This document shows, piece after piece, positions 1-6,512 of a stretch of DNA of 13,389 nucleotides (the stretch's first letter is position 1; every line of letters begins with the position of its first letter). The translations under genes and the position numbers were made by a program. The stretch is from an uncultured Eubacteriales bacterium (GTDB lineage Bacteria > Bacillota > Clostridia > Oscillospirales > Butyricicoccaceae): positions 1-13,389 of the forward strand of contig USML01000050.1 of NCBI GenBank assembly GCA_900555855.1, given 5' to 3'. A model generated the notes under the pieces. That model ran no database searches, was not told where the DNA came from, and saw only the letters and a program-made list of their open reading frames with translations.

Positions 1-725
1 AACTTGGGCAGACCCGCGCCGGAGCCGATGAAGACGGCCTCGAAGCCCATCTCGCCCATCAGCTCATCCACGGTGACCGTCTTGCCCACGACAGTATTGG
101 TGCAGATCTCCACGCCGAGCGCCTTCAGCCCGTCCACCTCCTTCTGGACGATGGCCTTGGGCAGACGGAACTCGGGGATGCCGTAGACCAGAACGCCGCC
201 GGCCTTGTGCAGCGCCTCGAAGACCGTGACGGCATAGCCCAGCTTGGCCAGATCGCCGGCGCAGGTCAGGCCCGCGGGGCCGGAGCCGATAATGGCCACC
301 TTATGTCCGTTGGGGGCGGGCTTTGCCGGAGCCTCAGCGGCGTGGGCATTGTGCCAGTCGGCCACGAAGCGCTCCAGCCGGCCGATGGCCACCGGCTCGT
401 CCACCTTGCCGCGGACGCAGTATTTTTCACACTGATTTTCCTGAGGGCACACCCGTCCGCAGACGGCGGGCAGGCTGGAGGTCTGGTGCAGCACCTGATA
501 GGCTCCCTCAAAATCCCCCTCGGCCACCTTGGAAACAAAGGCGGGGATACGGATCTGCACGGGGCAGCCGGCCCGGCAGGGCATGGCGGTGCAGCCCATG
601 CAGCGGGTGGCCTCCTCCATGGCCATTTCCTTGGTATAGCCCAGCGTGACCTCGTCAAAATTGCGGCTGCGGACCGCAGGGTCCTGGGCGGGCATCTCGT
701 GGCGGTGCATCTTCATATCAGCCAT
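1..725 (-). CDS. nfnB: NfnB-type / GltD-like FAD and Fe-S oxidoreductase, large subunit (3' end outside window)
   Basis: This is the first 241 codons of a gene that runs off the left edge. The N-terminus has the GltD-family iron-sulfur region: C42, C45, C50 and C54 (CMGC...C...CP), then C89, C93, C99 and C103 (CGRVCP...C...C). A Rossmann FAD motif (GSGPAG, residues 147-152) follows, and the family's YGIPEFRLPK segment is at about 181-190. Such proteins are often named NADPH-dependent glutamate synthase small chain. Here the gene sits 2 nt after an NfnA-like flavoprotein and no large glutamate synthase subunit is visible, so NfnB is the better reading. NfnAB is a cytosolic complex that couples NADH and reduced ferredoxin oxidation to reduction of NADP+ by flavin electron bifurcation. 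The start follows AAGGAGGTG at good spacing, within the end of nfnA, so the two are probably translationally coupled. The role is inferred from context; the family call is firm. Confidence 0.92.
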   Translation of the reverse strand, partial: MADMKMHRHEMPAQDPAVRSRNFDEVTLGYTKEMAMEEATRCMGCTAMPCRAGCPVQIRIPAFVSKVAEGDFEGAYQVLHQTSSLPAVCGRVCPQENQCEKYCVRGKVDEPVAIGRLERFVADWHNAHAAEAPAKPAPNGHKVAIIGSGPAGLTCAGDLAKLGYAVTVFEALHKAGGVLVYGIPEFRLPKAIVQKEVDGLKALGVEICTNTVVGKTVTVDELMGEMGFEAVFIGSGAGLPK

Positions 726-727
726 GT

Positions 728-1570
728 TCACCGCACCTCCTTCTGAAACAGATTGCAGGTCTCCTCATAGGCATGACGCTCAAAGGGCTGGTACACGGAG
801 CCGCGGGACATGGTCTCGTCAAAATCCACCAGCGCGCCGTCAAACTCCGGGCCGTCCACGCAGGCGAACCGGGTCTTTCCGCCCACAGTCAGGCGGCAGC
901 CGCCGCACATGCCCGTGCCGTCCACCATGATGGGGTTCATGGAGACGACGGTCTTCAGGCCGTATTTCAGCGCGGTCTGGACGGTGAATTTCATCATGAT
1001 CAGCGGGCCGATGGCGATGACCTGATCATATCGGTTGCCGGCCTGGATCAGCGCCTCCAGCGCGTTGGTCACCAGGCCCTTTTCGCCGTAGGAGCCGTCG
1101 TCGGTCATCAGCTTCATCTGGTGGGAGCAGGCGCGGAACTCGTCCTCCAGGATCACCAGATCCCTGGTGCGGAAGCCCACGATGGAATGGACCTCACAGC
1201 CCTGCGCATGGAGCTTCTGCGCCACCGGCAGCGCAATGGCGCAGCCCACGCCGCCGCCTACCACGGCCACCTTTTTCAGGCCCTCGGTATGGGTGGCGTT
1301 GCCCAGCGGGCCAACAAAATCCTGGATCGCTTCGCCCTCTGCCTTGTGGTTCAGCTTGGCGGTGGTGGCACCCACCACCTGGAAAATGATGGTGACCGTG
1401 CCCTTTTCCCGGTCATATCCGGCGATGGTGAGAGGGATCCGTTCTCCGTCCTCATCCACCCGAAGAATGATGAACTGGCCGGGCTGGGCCTTGCGGGCCA
1501 CCATCGGCGCTTCGATCTCCATCAGGGTGACGGTAGGATTCAGGATTTTTTTTGTTACGATACGGTACAT
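728..1570 (-). CDS. nfnA: NfnA-type ferredoxin-NAD(P) reductase small subunit (sulfide/dihydroorotate dehydrogenase-like FAD/NAD-binding protein)
   Basis: A 280-residue flavoprotein of the PyrK/FNR-like family. The N-terminal FAD-binding barrel holds the RIPLTI motif (about 44-49). The NAD-binding Rossmann segment begins VAVVGGGVGC (101-110). The C-terminus carries a [2Fe-2S] motif with D217, C222, C225 and C237 (VDGTGMCGGC...FACVDGPEF). An aspartate with only three cysteines is the known ligand set of NfnA, whereas PyrK uses four cysteines, so this favours NfnA. In the complex this subunit binds NAD(H) and carries the bifurcation-side cofactors. It is the first gene of a two-gene unit with nfnB. 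The start follows AGGAAAGG at suitable spacing, and a strong promoter lies about 90 nt upstream. The usual automatic name would be ferredoxin-NADP reductase subunit alpha. Confidence 0.93.
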   Translation of the reverse strand: MYRIVTKKILNPTVTLMEIEAPMVARKAQPGQFIILRVDEDGERIPLTIAGYDREKGTVTIIFQVVGATTAKLNHKAEGEAIQDFVGPLGNATHTEGLKKVAVVGGGVGCAIALPVAQKLHAQGCEVHSIVGFRTRDLVILEDEFRACSHQMKLMTDDGSYGEKGLVTNALEALIQAGNRYDQVIAIGPLIMMKFTVQTALKYGLKTVVSMNPIMVDGTGMCGGCRLTVGGKTRFACVDGPEFDGALVDFDETMSRGSVYQPFERHAYEETCNLFQKEVR

Positions 1571-1655
1571 TCGCTACCAGCCTTTCCTGAGCCTCCATGG
1601 GGAGCCTCGTTTTGTTTGTCTTTTCCTTATTACACGCAACACAGTCAGTATTTCC

Positions 1656-1683
1656 AGTATATCATCCCGGCACAGGAAGTCAA
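1656..1683 (-). promoter_or_regulatory. sigma-A promoter of nfnAB
   Basis: On the minus strand a -35 box TTGACT (1683-1678) and a -10 box TATACT (1661-1656) are separated by 16 nt. Each matches consensus at 5 of 6 positions, and an extended -10 TG precedes the -10 box by one base. The predicted transcript start is near 1649, leaving a leader of about 80 nt before nfnA. That leader contains a short direct repeat GAGGCTC but no recognisable riboswitch. Confidence 0.78.
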
Positions 1684-1752
1684 TCCGTTTTTTGAACTTT
1701 GCCATTTCTTTAACAGCCCGCGCAAAAAATCAAGCCCCCGGCCGGGCAATGC

Positions 1753-1789
1753 ACGAGCCGCCCCTTCGGGCGGCTCGTTTCTGTTTTTT
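1753..1789 (+). terminator. Rho-independent terminator-like hairpin, T-tract on the plus strand
   Basis: A perfect 11-bp stem (1753-1763 with 1768-1778) closes a CTTC loop. On the plus strand it is followed by TT, CTG and a run of six T (1784-1789). The neighbouring genes on both sides read on the minus strand, where the hairpin follows the small membrane gene by 15 nt but has no U-run after it. It may stop antisense transcription entering from the nfnAB side. It could also act as a weaker terminator or 3'-end stabiliser for the minus-strand gene. Confidence 0.6.
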
Positions 1790-1792
1790 CTT

Positions 1793-2116
1793 TTATTTTG
1801 CTGTGTTCGCTTCCTCTGCGGGGGCCGGCTTTTCCCGGCGCGCTTCCCGCGCCTTGTCCTCCGCGTGGAGCAGGGAATCCGTCAGGCGGCGCACATCCTG
1901 CTTCACCTCGCCCCAATGGAGCAGACAGGTCAAAAGCAGCAGCGCCACGGTGCCCCAAAACACATAGCTCAGCCGGCACTGCCGGAAGGTCAAAGCCCAG
2001 CCGGACGCCATCCCGGCAGCGCTATGCACGGGGCTGATCCCATATACCACGCAGCCCGCGGTCAGCTCCAGAAGTGCCAGACAGGTAAAGCAAAGCAGAG
2101 GCGTTTTGTATTTCAC
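1793..2116 (-). CDS. Small two-helix membrane protein of unknown function
   Basis: I do not recognise this 107-residue protein. Two hydrophobic segments (about 7-28 and 49-67) are joined by a short loop. A charged C-terminal tail (about 69-107), rich in K, R, E and A and probably helical, follows. The first segment ends near a Cys (LTAGC), but there is no clear lipobox context. I choose the GTG at 2114-2116 because AGGAAGGGA lies upstream; the spacing of about 11 nt is long. An ATG seven bases further upstream is out of frame. A strong promoter at 2222-2251 supports it as a separately transcribed real gene, and a palindromic hairpin lies just ahead of its ribosome binding site. Function cannot be inferred from the neighbours. 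Confidence 0.7.
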   Translation of the reverse strand: MKYKTPLLCFTCLALLELTAGCVVYGISPVHSAAGMASGWALTFRQCRLSYVFWGTVALLLLTCLLHWGEVKQDVRRLTDSLLHAEDKAREARREKPAPAEEANTAK

Positions 2117-2138
2117 GCAGCATCGTCCCTTCCTGATC

Positions 2139-2164
2139 GTGCCGGCGCGCCGGCACAGTTTTTT
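2139..2164 (+). other. 18-bp perfect palindrome with a T-run on the plus strand, in the leader of the 1793-2116 gene
   Basis: The palindrome spans 2139-2156 and can fold as a 7-bp GC stem with a CGCG loop. On the plus strand it is followed by AG and six T (2159-2164), which is terminator-like. On the minus strand, where the gene lies, it sits between the promoter and the ribosome binding site and is preceded by an A-run. It could control expression or stability of that leader, stop antisense transcription, or bind a dimeric regulator. The structure is seen directly; its role is unknown. Confidence 0.5.
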
Positions 2165-2221
2165 ATACTTCCGCGCGGGCTTACCGGCCCATGGGAGCCA
2201 CCCCTTTCATTTCTTTTCTAT

Positions 2222-2251
2222 AATGTATCACGGTTCCGTCATTTTTGTCAA
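2222..2251 (-). promoter_or_regulatory. sigma-A promoter of the small membrane protein gene
   Basis: On the minus strand there is a perfect -35 TTGACA (2251-2246). An 18-nt spacer separates it from TACATT (2227-2222), which is preceded by an extended -10 TG. It lies in a local AT-rich stretch. The predicted start is near 2215, about 100 nt before the GTG start at 2116. Confidence 0.7.
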
Positions 2252-2339
2252 TGATTTTTGTTTTGACATCCTTGTTTTTGTTAATACAACACTATCTCGC
2301 CGCGCACAAATTGGCAATATTTATAAAAAGCCTTCCGCC

Positions 2340-3113
2340 TTACCCGCCCAGCAGGGCCTTGGCCTCCCGCGACCACTCGCTGTAGAGCAGAAACACATAG
2401 CCCACGCCCCGCTCTCTTGCGGCCCGGAGCTTCGCGGCGGCGGTGTCGCCGTCGTCAAACAAAACGAAATGCGCCCCGCCCGCCCGGCTGCGATAGGTAA
2501 AATATTTGCAGCAAAGCTCCGGCGAATAAAAGCTCTGGGCCAGATAGGTCTCCTGCAGCTGCGCAAGCTCCTCCGGCGAGATGGGGCGGCCGTCGGGAGT
2601 ATAGGAGGGCATGGTAAAATCGCTGCAGGTGCGCACCAGATCCAGACAGAGATTTTCCGCCCCGTAGCGGGTGCAGAGGGCGTCCAGCATCTGGGCAAAG
2701 GATCCGCCGCTGACGGCGGCCGGCACGATGACCTTTCCCTCCGGCGCGCAGGAGCAGAGCGCCTCCGGCACAAAATGCCGCACGCCCAGCCGGCCCAGGG
2801 CGGCGCAGAGCCGCTCCGCATTGGGCAGAGCCTCCGCCGCAGGCTCCAGATCCAGCACCACGCCGCCATAGCCCCGGCGGGTACATTCCGCCTGAATATC
2901 CCGGGCGATCCGCTCCGGCTGGCCCGCGGCAAGGCCCGGCGCCTCATAAATGCCCATCAGCCCGCCCCGGGCGGTCATGCTCATCTGGGCCCGCTGGAGC
3001 GTCCCGTTTTCTCCCACCCGGTAGCAAAGGCGCACGCAGGGCGCCCCCGTCCGCTCCGCGCCGGCGGCATCCTGGGCCGCCACCACCAAAAAAGCTCTGG
3101 TTTTTTCCGGCAT
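2340..3113 (-). CDS. Uncharacterised cytoplasmic protein, possibly GH18-like TIM barrel
   Basis: A 257-residue protein I cannot assign to a named family. It has no signal peptide or membrane segment. The pattern of short hydrophobic strands followed by helices suggests an alpha/beta barrel. The segment YGGVVLDLEP (82-91) has the G-hydrophobic-D-x-E look of the fourth strand in GH18-type barrels, with D88 and E90 as candidate acidic residues. A C-terminal AHFVLFDDGD (214-223) and GVGYVFLLYSEW (236-247) resemble late barrel strands. Cysteines are fairly frequent. The start follows AGAGGTGA at good spacing. It is divergent from the yqeG-like gene across a 114-nt gap. I see no clear promoter of its own or terminator after it. 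Real gene: confident. Fold: tentative. Enzymatic activity is not shown. Confidence 0.82.
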   Translation of the reverse strand: MPEKTRAFLVVAAQDAAGAERTGAPCVRLCYRVGENGTLQRAQMSMTARGGLMGIYEAPGLAAGQPERIARDIQAECTRRGYGGVVLDLEPAAEALPNAERLCAALGRLGVRHFVPEALCSCAPEGKVIVPAAVSGGSFAQMLDALCTRYGAENLCLDLVRTCSDFTMPSYTPDGRPISPEELAQLQETYLAQSFYSPELCCKYFTYRSRAGGAHFVLFDDGDTAAAKLRAARERGVGYVFLLYSEWSREAKALLGG

Positions 3114-3127
3114 GATGGTCTCACCTC

Positions 3128-3155
3128 TTGTTATTTTCCGGATCTATGGTACAAT
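3128..3155 (+). promoter_or_regulatory. Promoter of the yqeG-led group
   Basis: TTGTTA (3128-3133), a 16-nt spacer and TACAAT (3150-3155), with an extended -10 TG one base before the -10 box. The predicted transcript start is near 3162, which is the first base of the adjoining tandem hairpins. Confidence 0.6.
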
Positions 3156-3161
3156 AAAGCT

Positions 3162-3200
3162 GGGGAGTTTTTTCCCTCCCCGAAAAGCCTATGGCTTTTC
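3162..3200 (+). other. Tandem hairpins in the yqeG leader
   Basis: Two adjacent stem-loops lie at the predicted 5' end of the transcript. The first pairs GGGGAG (3162-3167) with CTCCCC (3176-3181) around a T-rich loop. The second pairs GAAAAGCC (3182-3189) with GGCTTTTC (3193-3200) around TAT. Neither is followed by a T-run, so they are not obvious terminators. 5'-end stabilisation or control is possible but unproven. Confidence 0.5.
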
Positions 3201-3227
3201 AGCCGATTTTATGACAGGAGACGCCTT

Positions 3228-3713
3228 ATGCCGCTGCCCTTTCCTCAGATCATTTTGCCGGATGTGACCCAGATCTCCCCGGAGCTGCTGCGGCAGCACG
3301 GGATCCGCGGTCTGCTGCTGGACATCGACGGCACCCTGATGCAGACCCGGGACGCCATGCCGGCCCGGCCCGTGCTGGACTGGATGCAGCGCATGAAGGC
3401 GGAGGGCTTCATCCTCTATATCCTTTCCAACAACAAGCACGAGGGCCGCGTCCGGGCCTTTGCCCAGTCGGTGGGCATCCCCTGGCAGCATCTTGCCAAA
3501 AAGCCCCGGCAGGCCGGCTTTGCCCGGGCCTTTCGGGAGACGGGGCTCGCCCCCGCCCAGCTGGCGCTGGTGGGCGACCAGATCTTTACGGATATGTGGG
3601 GTGCCCGGCGGGCGGGCTGTCTGGCGGTGATGGTGGAATCCACCGACACCTATCTCTGGTATTTCCCCTTCCGCCGTCTGGCGGAGCTGCCCTTCCGCCA
3701 TGTGCGGCCCTGA
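3228..3713 (+). CDS. yqeG: YqeG-family HAD superfamily phosphatase (subclass IIIA)
   Basis: A 161-residue protein, the usual size for YqeG. HAD motif I is LLDIDGTL, with D32 the nucleophile and D34 the acid/base. Motif II is ILSNN (about 65-69), the lysine region is KKPRQAGF (about 91-98), and motif IV is GDQIFTDMWGA (116-126). No cap domain is visible, as expected for subclass III. The family is related to mitochondrial Gep4 phosphatidylglycerophosphate phosphatase, so a lipid phosphatase role has been proposed for some members; the substrate here is not known. The frame stays open far upstream, but ATG 3228 is chosen because AGGAG lies 7 nt before it, it follows the promoter and leader hairpins, and the protein then begins as family members do. 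It leads a plus-strand group of three genes. Confidence 0.92.
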   Translation: MPLPFPQIILPDVTQISPELLRQHGIRGLLLDIDGTLMQTRDAMPARPVLDWMQRMKAEGFILYILSNNKHEGRVRAFAQSVGIPWQHLAKKPRQAGFARAFRETGLAPAQLALVGDQIFTDMWGARRAGCLAVMVESTDTYLWYFPFRRLAELPFRHVRP

Positions 3714-3737
3714 ATCCTGAACGAACGGAGATCACCC

Positions 3738-4613
3738 ATGCCCCATCCCCTGTTTGGCCCCGCCGGCAACAGCGACAGCTTCACCCGGCAGTATAAAAGC
3801 AGCGTTTACGCCCCCGCCTGGCTGAAGGCCCAGGGGCTGGACTGCTATGAATATCAGTGCGGCCGCGGCGTCCATATCGGCGAGGATACGGCCCGGGCCA
3901 TCGGCCGCGCCGCCCGGGAGGCCGGCATCGTCACCTCCCTCCACGCCCCTTACTTCATCAATCTTTCCGGCGCAGACCCTGCCCGGGTGGAAAAGAATGT
4001 GGAATACATCCTCTCCTCTGCCCGGGCCTGCCGCTGGCTGGAGGGCGACCGGATCGTGGTCCACTGCGGCGGGCTTTCCGGCATGGAGCGGGAGCAGGCC
4101 CTGCAAAACACCCTTCTCAATCTCCGGCAGGCGCTGGCGGCGCTGGAGCAGGCGGGTCTTTCCCAGGTGCGTCTCTGCGTGGAGACCATGGGCAAGATCA
4201 ATGTCCTGGGCGACGCCGGCGAGGTCATCCGCATCTGTCAGGCCGACGAGCGGCTTCTGCCCTGCATTGATTTTGGCCACCTGAACGCCCGGACCCAGGG
4301 CGGGCTCTCCACCCGGGAGCAGCTGAGTGCGCTGCTGGACGCGCTTTGGAACGGTCTGGGTGCGGAGCGGGCCGTCCATTTTCATGCCCACTTCAGCCAT
4401 ATCGAATACGGCCGGGGCGGCGAAATCCGCCACCTGACCTTTGCTGACGATCAATACGGCCCGGACTTTGCGCCGCTGGCAGCGCTGCTGGCAGAGCGGG
4501 GGCTTGCGCCCCGGATCATCTGCGAATCTGCCGGGACCCAGTCGGAGGACGCCTGCACCATGAAGGCCCTGTTTTTGCAGGCGGCCCAGCACAGCGCATC
4601 CGTTTTGTTATAA
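3738..4613 (+). CDS. Endonuclease IV / xylose isomerase-like TIM-barrel protein
   Basis: A 291-residue protein of the AP endonuclease family 2 fold. Residues matching Nfo metal ligands in order are H69 (HAPYFINL), H109 (VVHCGG), E149 (CVETM), D178 and H181 (CIDFGHLNA), H216 (HFHAHFS) and E263 (ICES). Nfo's DRH segment, which supplies two ligands of the third zinc, is not obvious. H232 in GEIRHLTF could stand in for the histidine, but the aspartate is not clear. It may therefore be a true AP endonuclease of base excision repair or a relative acting on another substrate such as a sugar. It starts 24 nt after yqeG with CGGAG upstream, and is probably co-transcribed with it and the downstream peptidase. 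Confidence 0.85.
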   Translation: MPHPLFGPAGNSDSFTRQYKSSVYAPAWLKAQGLDCYEYQCGRGVHIGEDTARAIGRAAREAGIVTSLHAPYFINLSGADPARVEKNVEYILSSARACRWLEGDRIVVHCGGLSGMEREQALQNTLLNLRQALAALEQAGLSQVRLCVETMGKINVLGDAGEVIRICQADERLLPCIDFGHLNARTQGGLSTREQLSALLDALWNGLGAERAVHFHAHFSHIEYGRGGEIRHLTFADDQYGPDFAPLAALLAERGLAPRIICESAGTQSEDACTMKALFLQAAQHSASVLL

Positions 4614-4643
4614 ATATTTTAATTTTTACAGGAGGTAATGAAT

Positions 4644-5714
4644 ATGACTCGTCTGGAAAAGCTGGCCGCCATGGCCCGGGAAAAGCAATGCGACGGTGTC
4701 CTCATCACGGAGCTGGAAAATCTCTGCTACGCCACCGGCTTTGTGGGGCTGGAGGGCATGGTGCTGGTGACGGCCGCCGGAAAGGGCTTCTGCTTTACGG
4801 ATTCCCGCTACATCGAGGCCGCAGAAAAGGCCATCGCCCCCACCGGCTATCAGGTGATCCAGCCCAAGGAGAGCTATCCTGAGCGGGCCGCCGCCCTCTG
4901 CCGGGAGGAAGGGCTTCAGACCCTGCTGTTTGAGGATCGGGTCATGCCCGTGGCCTCCTTCCGCACCTATGAAAAGACCGTCCCCGCCAAGCTGATCCCC
5001 GCGGAGGACGCCTTTGTGGTGCTGCGCGAGGTGAAGGAGGAGGAGGAGGTCTCCCGCATTGTGGCTGCCCAGCGCATCGCGGAAAAGGCGCTGGAGGAGA
5101 TCCTGCCCATGATCCGTCCCGGCGCGGTAGAGCAGGAGCTGTCTGCAGAGCTGGATTACCGCATGGCCCGGCTGGGCTCCACCGGCGTTTCCTTTGAGAC
5201 CATCTTCGTCTCCGGTGCAAAGAGCTCCATGCCCCACGGCCATCCCGGCGACAAGAAGATCGAGGCCGGCGACTTTGTCACCATCGATTTCGGCGCCATG
5301 GTGGGCGGCTACCACAGCGACATGACCCGCACCTTCGCCGTGGGCTTTGCCACCGACGAGATGAAGCGGGTCTACAACACCGTCCTGCAGGCCCAGCTGG
5401 CGGGCATCGAGGCCTTCGCCCCGGGCAAGACCGGCGTGGAGGTGGACGAGGCCGCCCGAAAGGTCATCCGCGACGCAGGCTACGGCGAATACTTCGGCCA
5501 TTCCCTGGGGCATTCCCTGGGCCTGAACATCCATGAGAACCCCAACGCCTCTCCCAAGAGCACCGTCCCCTTCAAGACCGGCAACATCGTCACCATGGAG
5601 CCGGGCATCTATCTGCCTGGCCGGTTCGGCGTGCGCATCGAGGACATGGTCTATCTGGGCGAAAGCGGCAAGCGCAACCTGACCCTCTTCCCCAAGGAGC
5701 TGACCATTCTCTGA
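4644..5714 (+). CDS. M24-family aminopeptidase, Xaa-Pro type
   Basis: A 356-residue pita-bread metallopeptidase. The N-terminal creatinase-like domain covers about 1-125 and the catalytic domain about 135-356. The expected dimetal ligands are D215 and D226 (VTIDFGAM...HSDMTRTF), H290 (GHSLGHSLGL), E319 (TMEPGIY) and E333 (RIEDMV). H198 (MPHG) and H297 (IHE) complete the active site. The protein probably removes an N-terminal residue preceding proline from peptides in the cytosol. I choose ATG 4644 because GGAGG (4631-4635) is 8 nt upstream. The in-frame ATG at 4638 is only 2 nt from it and would add just Met-Asn. The gene precedes efp, an order common in Firmicutes (yqhT-efp in Bacillus). A terminator follows. 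Confidence 0.94.
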   Translation: MTRLEKLAAMAREKQCDGVLITELENLCYATGFVGLEGMVLVTAAGKGFCFTDSRYIEAAEKAIAPTGYQVIQPKESYPERAAALCREEGLQTLLFEDRVMPVASFRTYEKTVPAKLIPAEDAFVVLREVKEEEEVSRIVAAQRIAEKALEEILPMIRPGAVEQELSAELDYRMARLGSTGVSFETIFVSGAKSSMPHGHPGDKKIEAGDFVTIDFGAMVGGYHSDMTRTFAVGFATDEMKRVYNTVLQAQLAGIEAFAPGKTGVEVDEAARKVIRDAGYGEYFGHSLGHSLGLNIHENPNASPKSTVPFKTGNIVTMEPGIYLPGRFGVRIEDMVYLGESGKRNLTLFPKELTIL

Positions 5715-5765
5715 GGTCTCCGCCCTTTTTTGGGTAAAAAATTCGGTTTTTATTCGGTTTTCCCG

Positions 5766-5794
5766 GCAAAACGCAGAGTTTTGCTTGCTTTTTT
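5766..5794 (+). terminator. Rho-independent terminator after the M24 peptidase gene
   Basis: GCAAAAC (5766-5772) pairs with GTTTTGC (5778-5784) around a GCAGA loop. TTGC and six T follow. An outer CCCGG/CCGGG pairing (5762-5766 with 5795-5799) could form a larger alternative fold that includes the T-run. A tandem ATTCGGTTTT repeat (5741-5750 and 5752-5761) lies just before it. Confidence 0.7.
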
Positions 5795-5813
5795 CCGGGA
5801 TATCGTGTAAACT
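5785..5813 (+). promoter_or_regulatory. Probable promoter of efp
   Basis: TTGCTT (5785-5790), a 17-nt spacer and TAAACT (5808-5813) preceded by TG. The -35 box overlaps the tail of the terminator. The match is moderate, but the -10 sequence and spacing are the same as in the permease promoter at 11848-11876. The leader to the ATG would be about 48 nt. Confidence 0.5.
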
Positions 5814-5867
5814 ATCTCTGTTCCGCTGTGATAAAAATTTTTATGATAAACAGGAGGCCCACAGATC

Positions 5868-6431
5868 ATGTTAACTGCAGGCGATTTCAGAAACGGGAAA
5901 ACCTTTGAAATGGACGGCCAGGTGTTCCAGGTCGTCGAGTTCCAGCATGTCAAGCCCGGCAAGGGCGCCGCTTTCGTGCGCACCAAGTATAAAAATGTCA
6001 TGACCGGCGCCGTGGTGGAGCGCAGCTTCAACCCCACCGAAAAGTTTGAGGAGGCCGTCATCGAGCGCCGCGATATGCAGTATTCCTACGACGACGGCGA
6101 TCTCTATCACTTCATGGATACCGACACCTGGGAGGAGACCCTGGTGAGCCACGACACCGTCGGCGACAACTTCAAGTTTGTCAAGGAGGAGATGGTCTGC
6201 AAGGTCCTGTCCTTCAAGGGCAAGGTCTTCGGCGTCGAGCCGCCCATGTTTGTGGATCTGGAGGTCACCGCCACCGAGCCCGGCGTCCGCGGCGATACCG
6301 CCACCAATGTTACCAAGCCCGCCACGCTGGAGACCGGCGCGGTCATCCGCGTGCCCCTGTTTATCAACGAGGGCGAAAAGATCCAGATCGACACCCGTAC
6401 CGGCGAATATCTGGGCCGTTCCAAGGAATAA
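5868..6431 (+). CDS. efp: Translation elongation factor P
   Basis: A 187-residue protein, full length for EF-P. It has the N-terminal KOW-like domain (about 1-63) and two OB-fold domains (about 64-126 and 127-187). The tip loop [10 protein letters not shown] places the conserved lysine at K32, the residue that contacts the peptidyl-transferase centre and is post-translationally modified in many bacteria. The C-terminal signature is visible at about 150-175 ([20 protein letters not shown]). EF-P relieves ribosome stalling at proline runs. AGGAGG lies 10 nt before the ATG. The gene has its own likely promoter and lies after the M24 peptidase gene. None of the known modification enzymes (EpmA, EarP, YmfI) is in the window, so the modification type cannot be told. 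Confidence 0.97.
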   Translation: MLTAGDFRNGKTFEMDGQVFQVVEFQHVKPGKGAAFVRTKYKNVMTGAVVERSFNPTEKFEEAVIERRDMQYSYDDGDLYHFMDTDTWEETLVSHDTVGDNFKFVKEEMVCKVLSFKGKVFGVEPPMFVDLEVTATEPGVRGDTATNVTKPATLETGAVIRVPLFINEGEKIQIDTRTGEYLGRSKE

Positions 6432-6447
6432 CATAAACAGCGATCTC

Positions 6448-6469
6448 CGCGCGGGAGCGCCGCGCGTTT
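6448..6469 (+). terminator. Weak hairpin between efp and the acidic zinc-ribbon gene
   Basis: CGCGCGG (6448-6454) pairs with CCGCGCG (6460-6466) around GAGCG, followed by only three T. It is probably a leaky terminator or RNA-processing hairpin that lets some transcription run into the next gene, which has no clear promoter in the 81-nt gap. Confidence 0.4.
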
Positions 6470-6512
6470 GGTCCGTTAACCGCACTGTGCCAACAGGAAA
6501 GGAGAATGCAGT

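Noticed and set aside
2181..2210. Ten-codon minus-strand leader peptide (MKGVAPMGR) before the small membrane gene
   Set aside because: It starts only about 5 nt after the predicted transcript start, has no ribosome binding site and shows no run of one regulatory codon.
773..2254. Long plus-strand open frame opposite nfnA and the small membrane gene
   Set aside because: It is the antisense of well-supported genes in GC-rich DNA, is His/Gly/Ala-rich with no family motifs, and has no ribosome binding site.
2263..2290. Plus-strand promoter with TTGACA and a weak -10 (TACAAC)
   Set aside because: The -10 match is poor and no plus-strand gene follows before 3228, which has a nearer promoter.
2106..3227. 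Upstream extension of the yqeG frame
   Set aside because: It crosses an opposite-strand gene, promoter and leader; ATG 3228 has AGGAG and gives the usual YqeG length.
4638..5714. Alternative start of the M24 peptidase at ATG 4638
   Set aside because: The Shine-Dalgarno GGAGG is only 2 nt away, too close for efficient initiation; ATG 4644 has 8-nt spacing.
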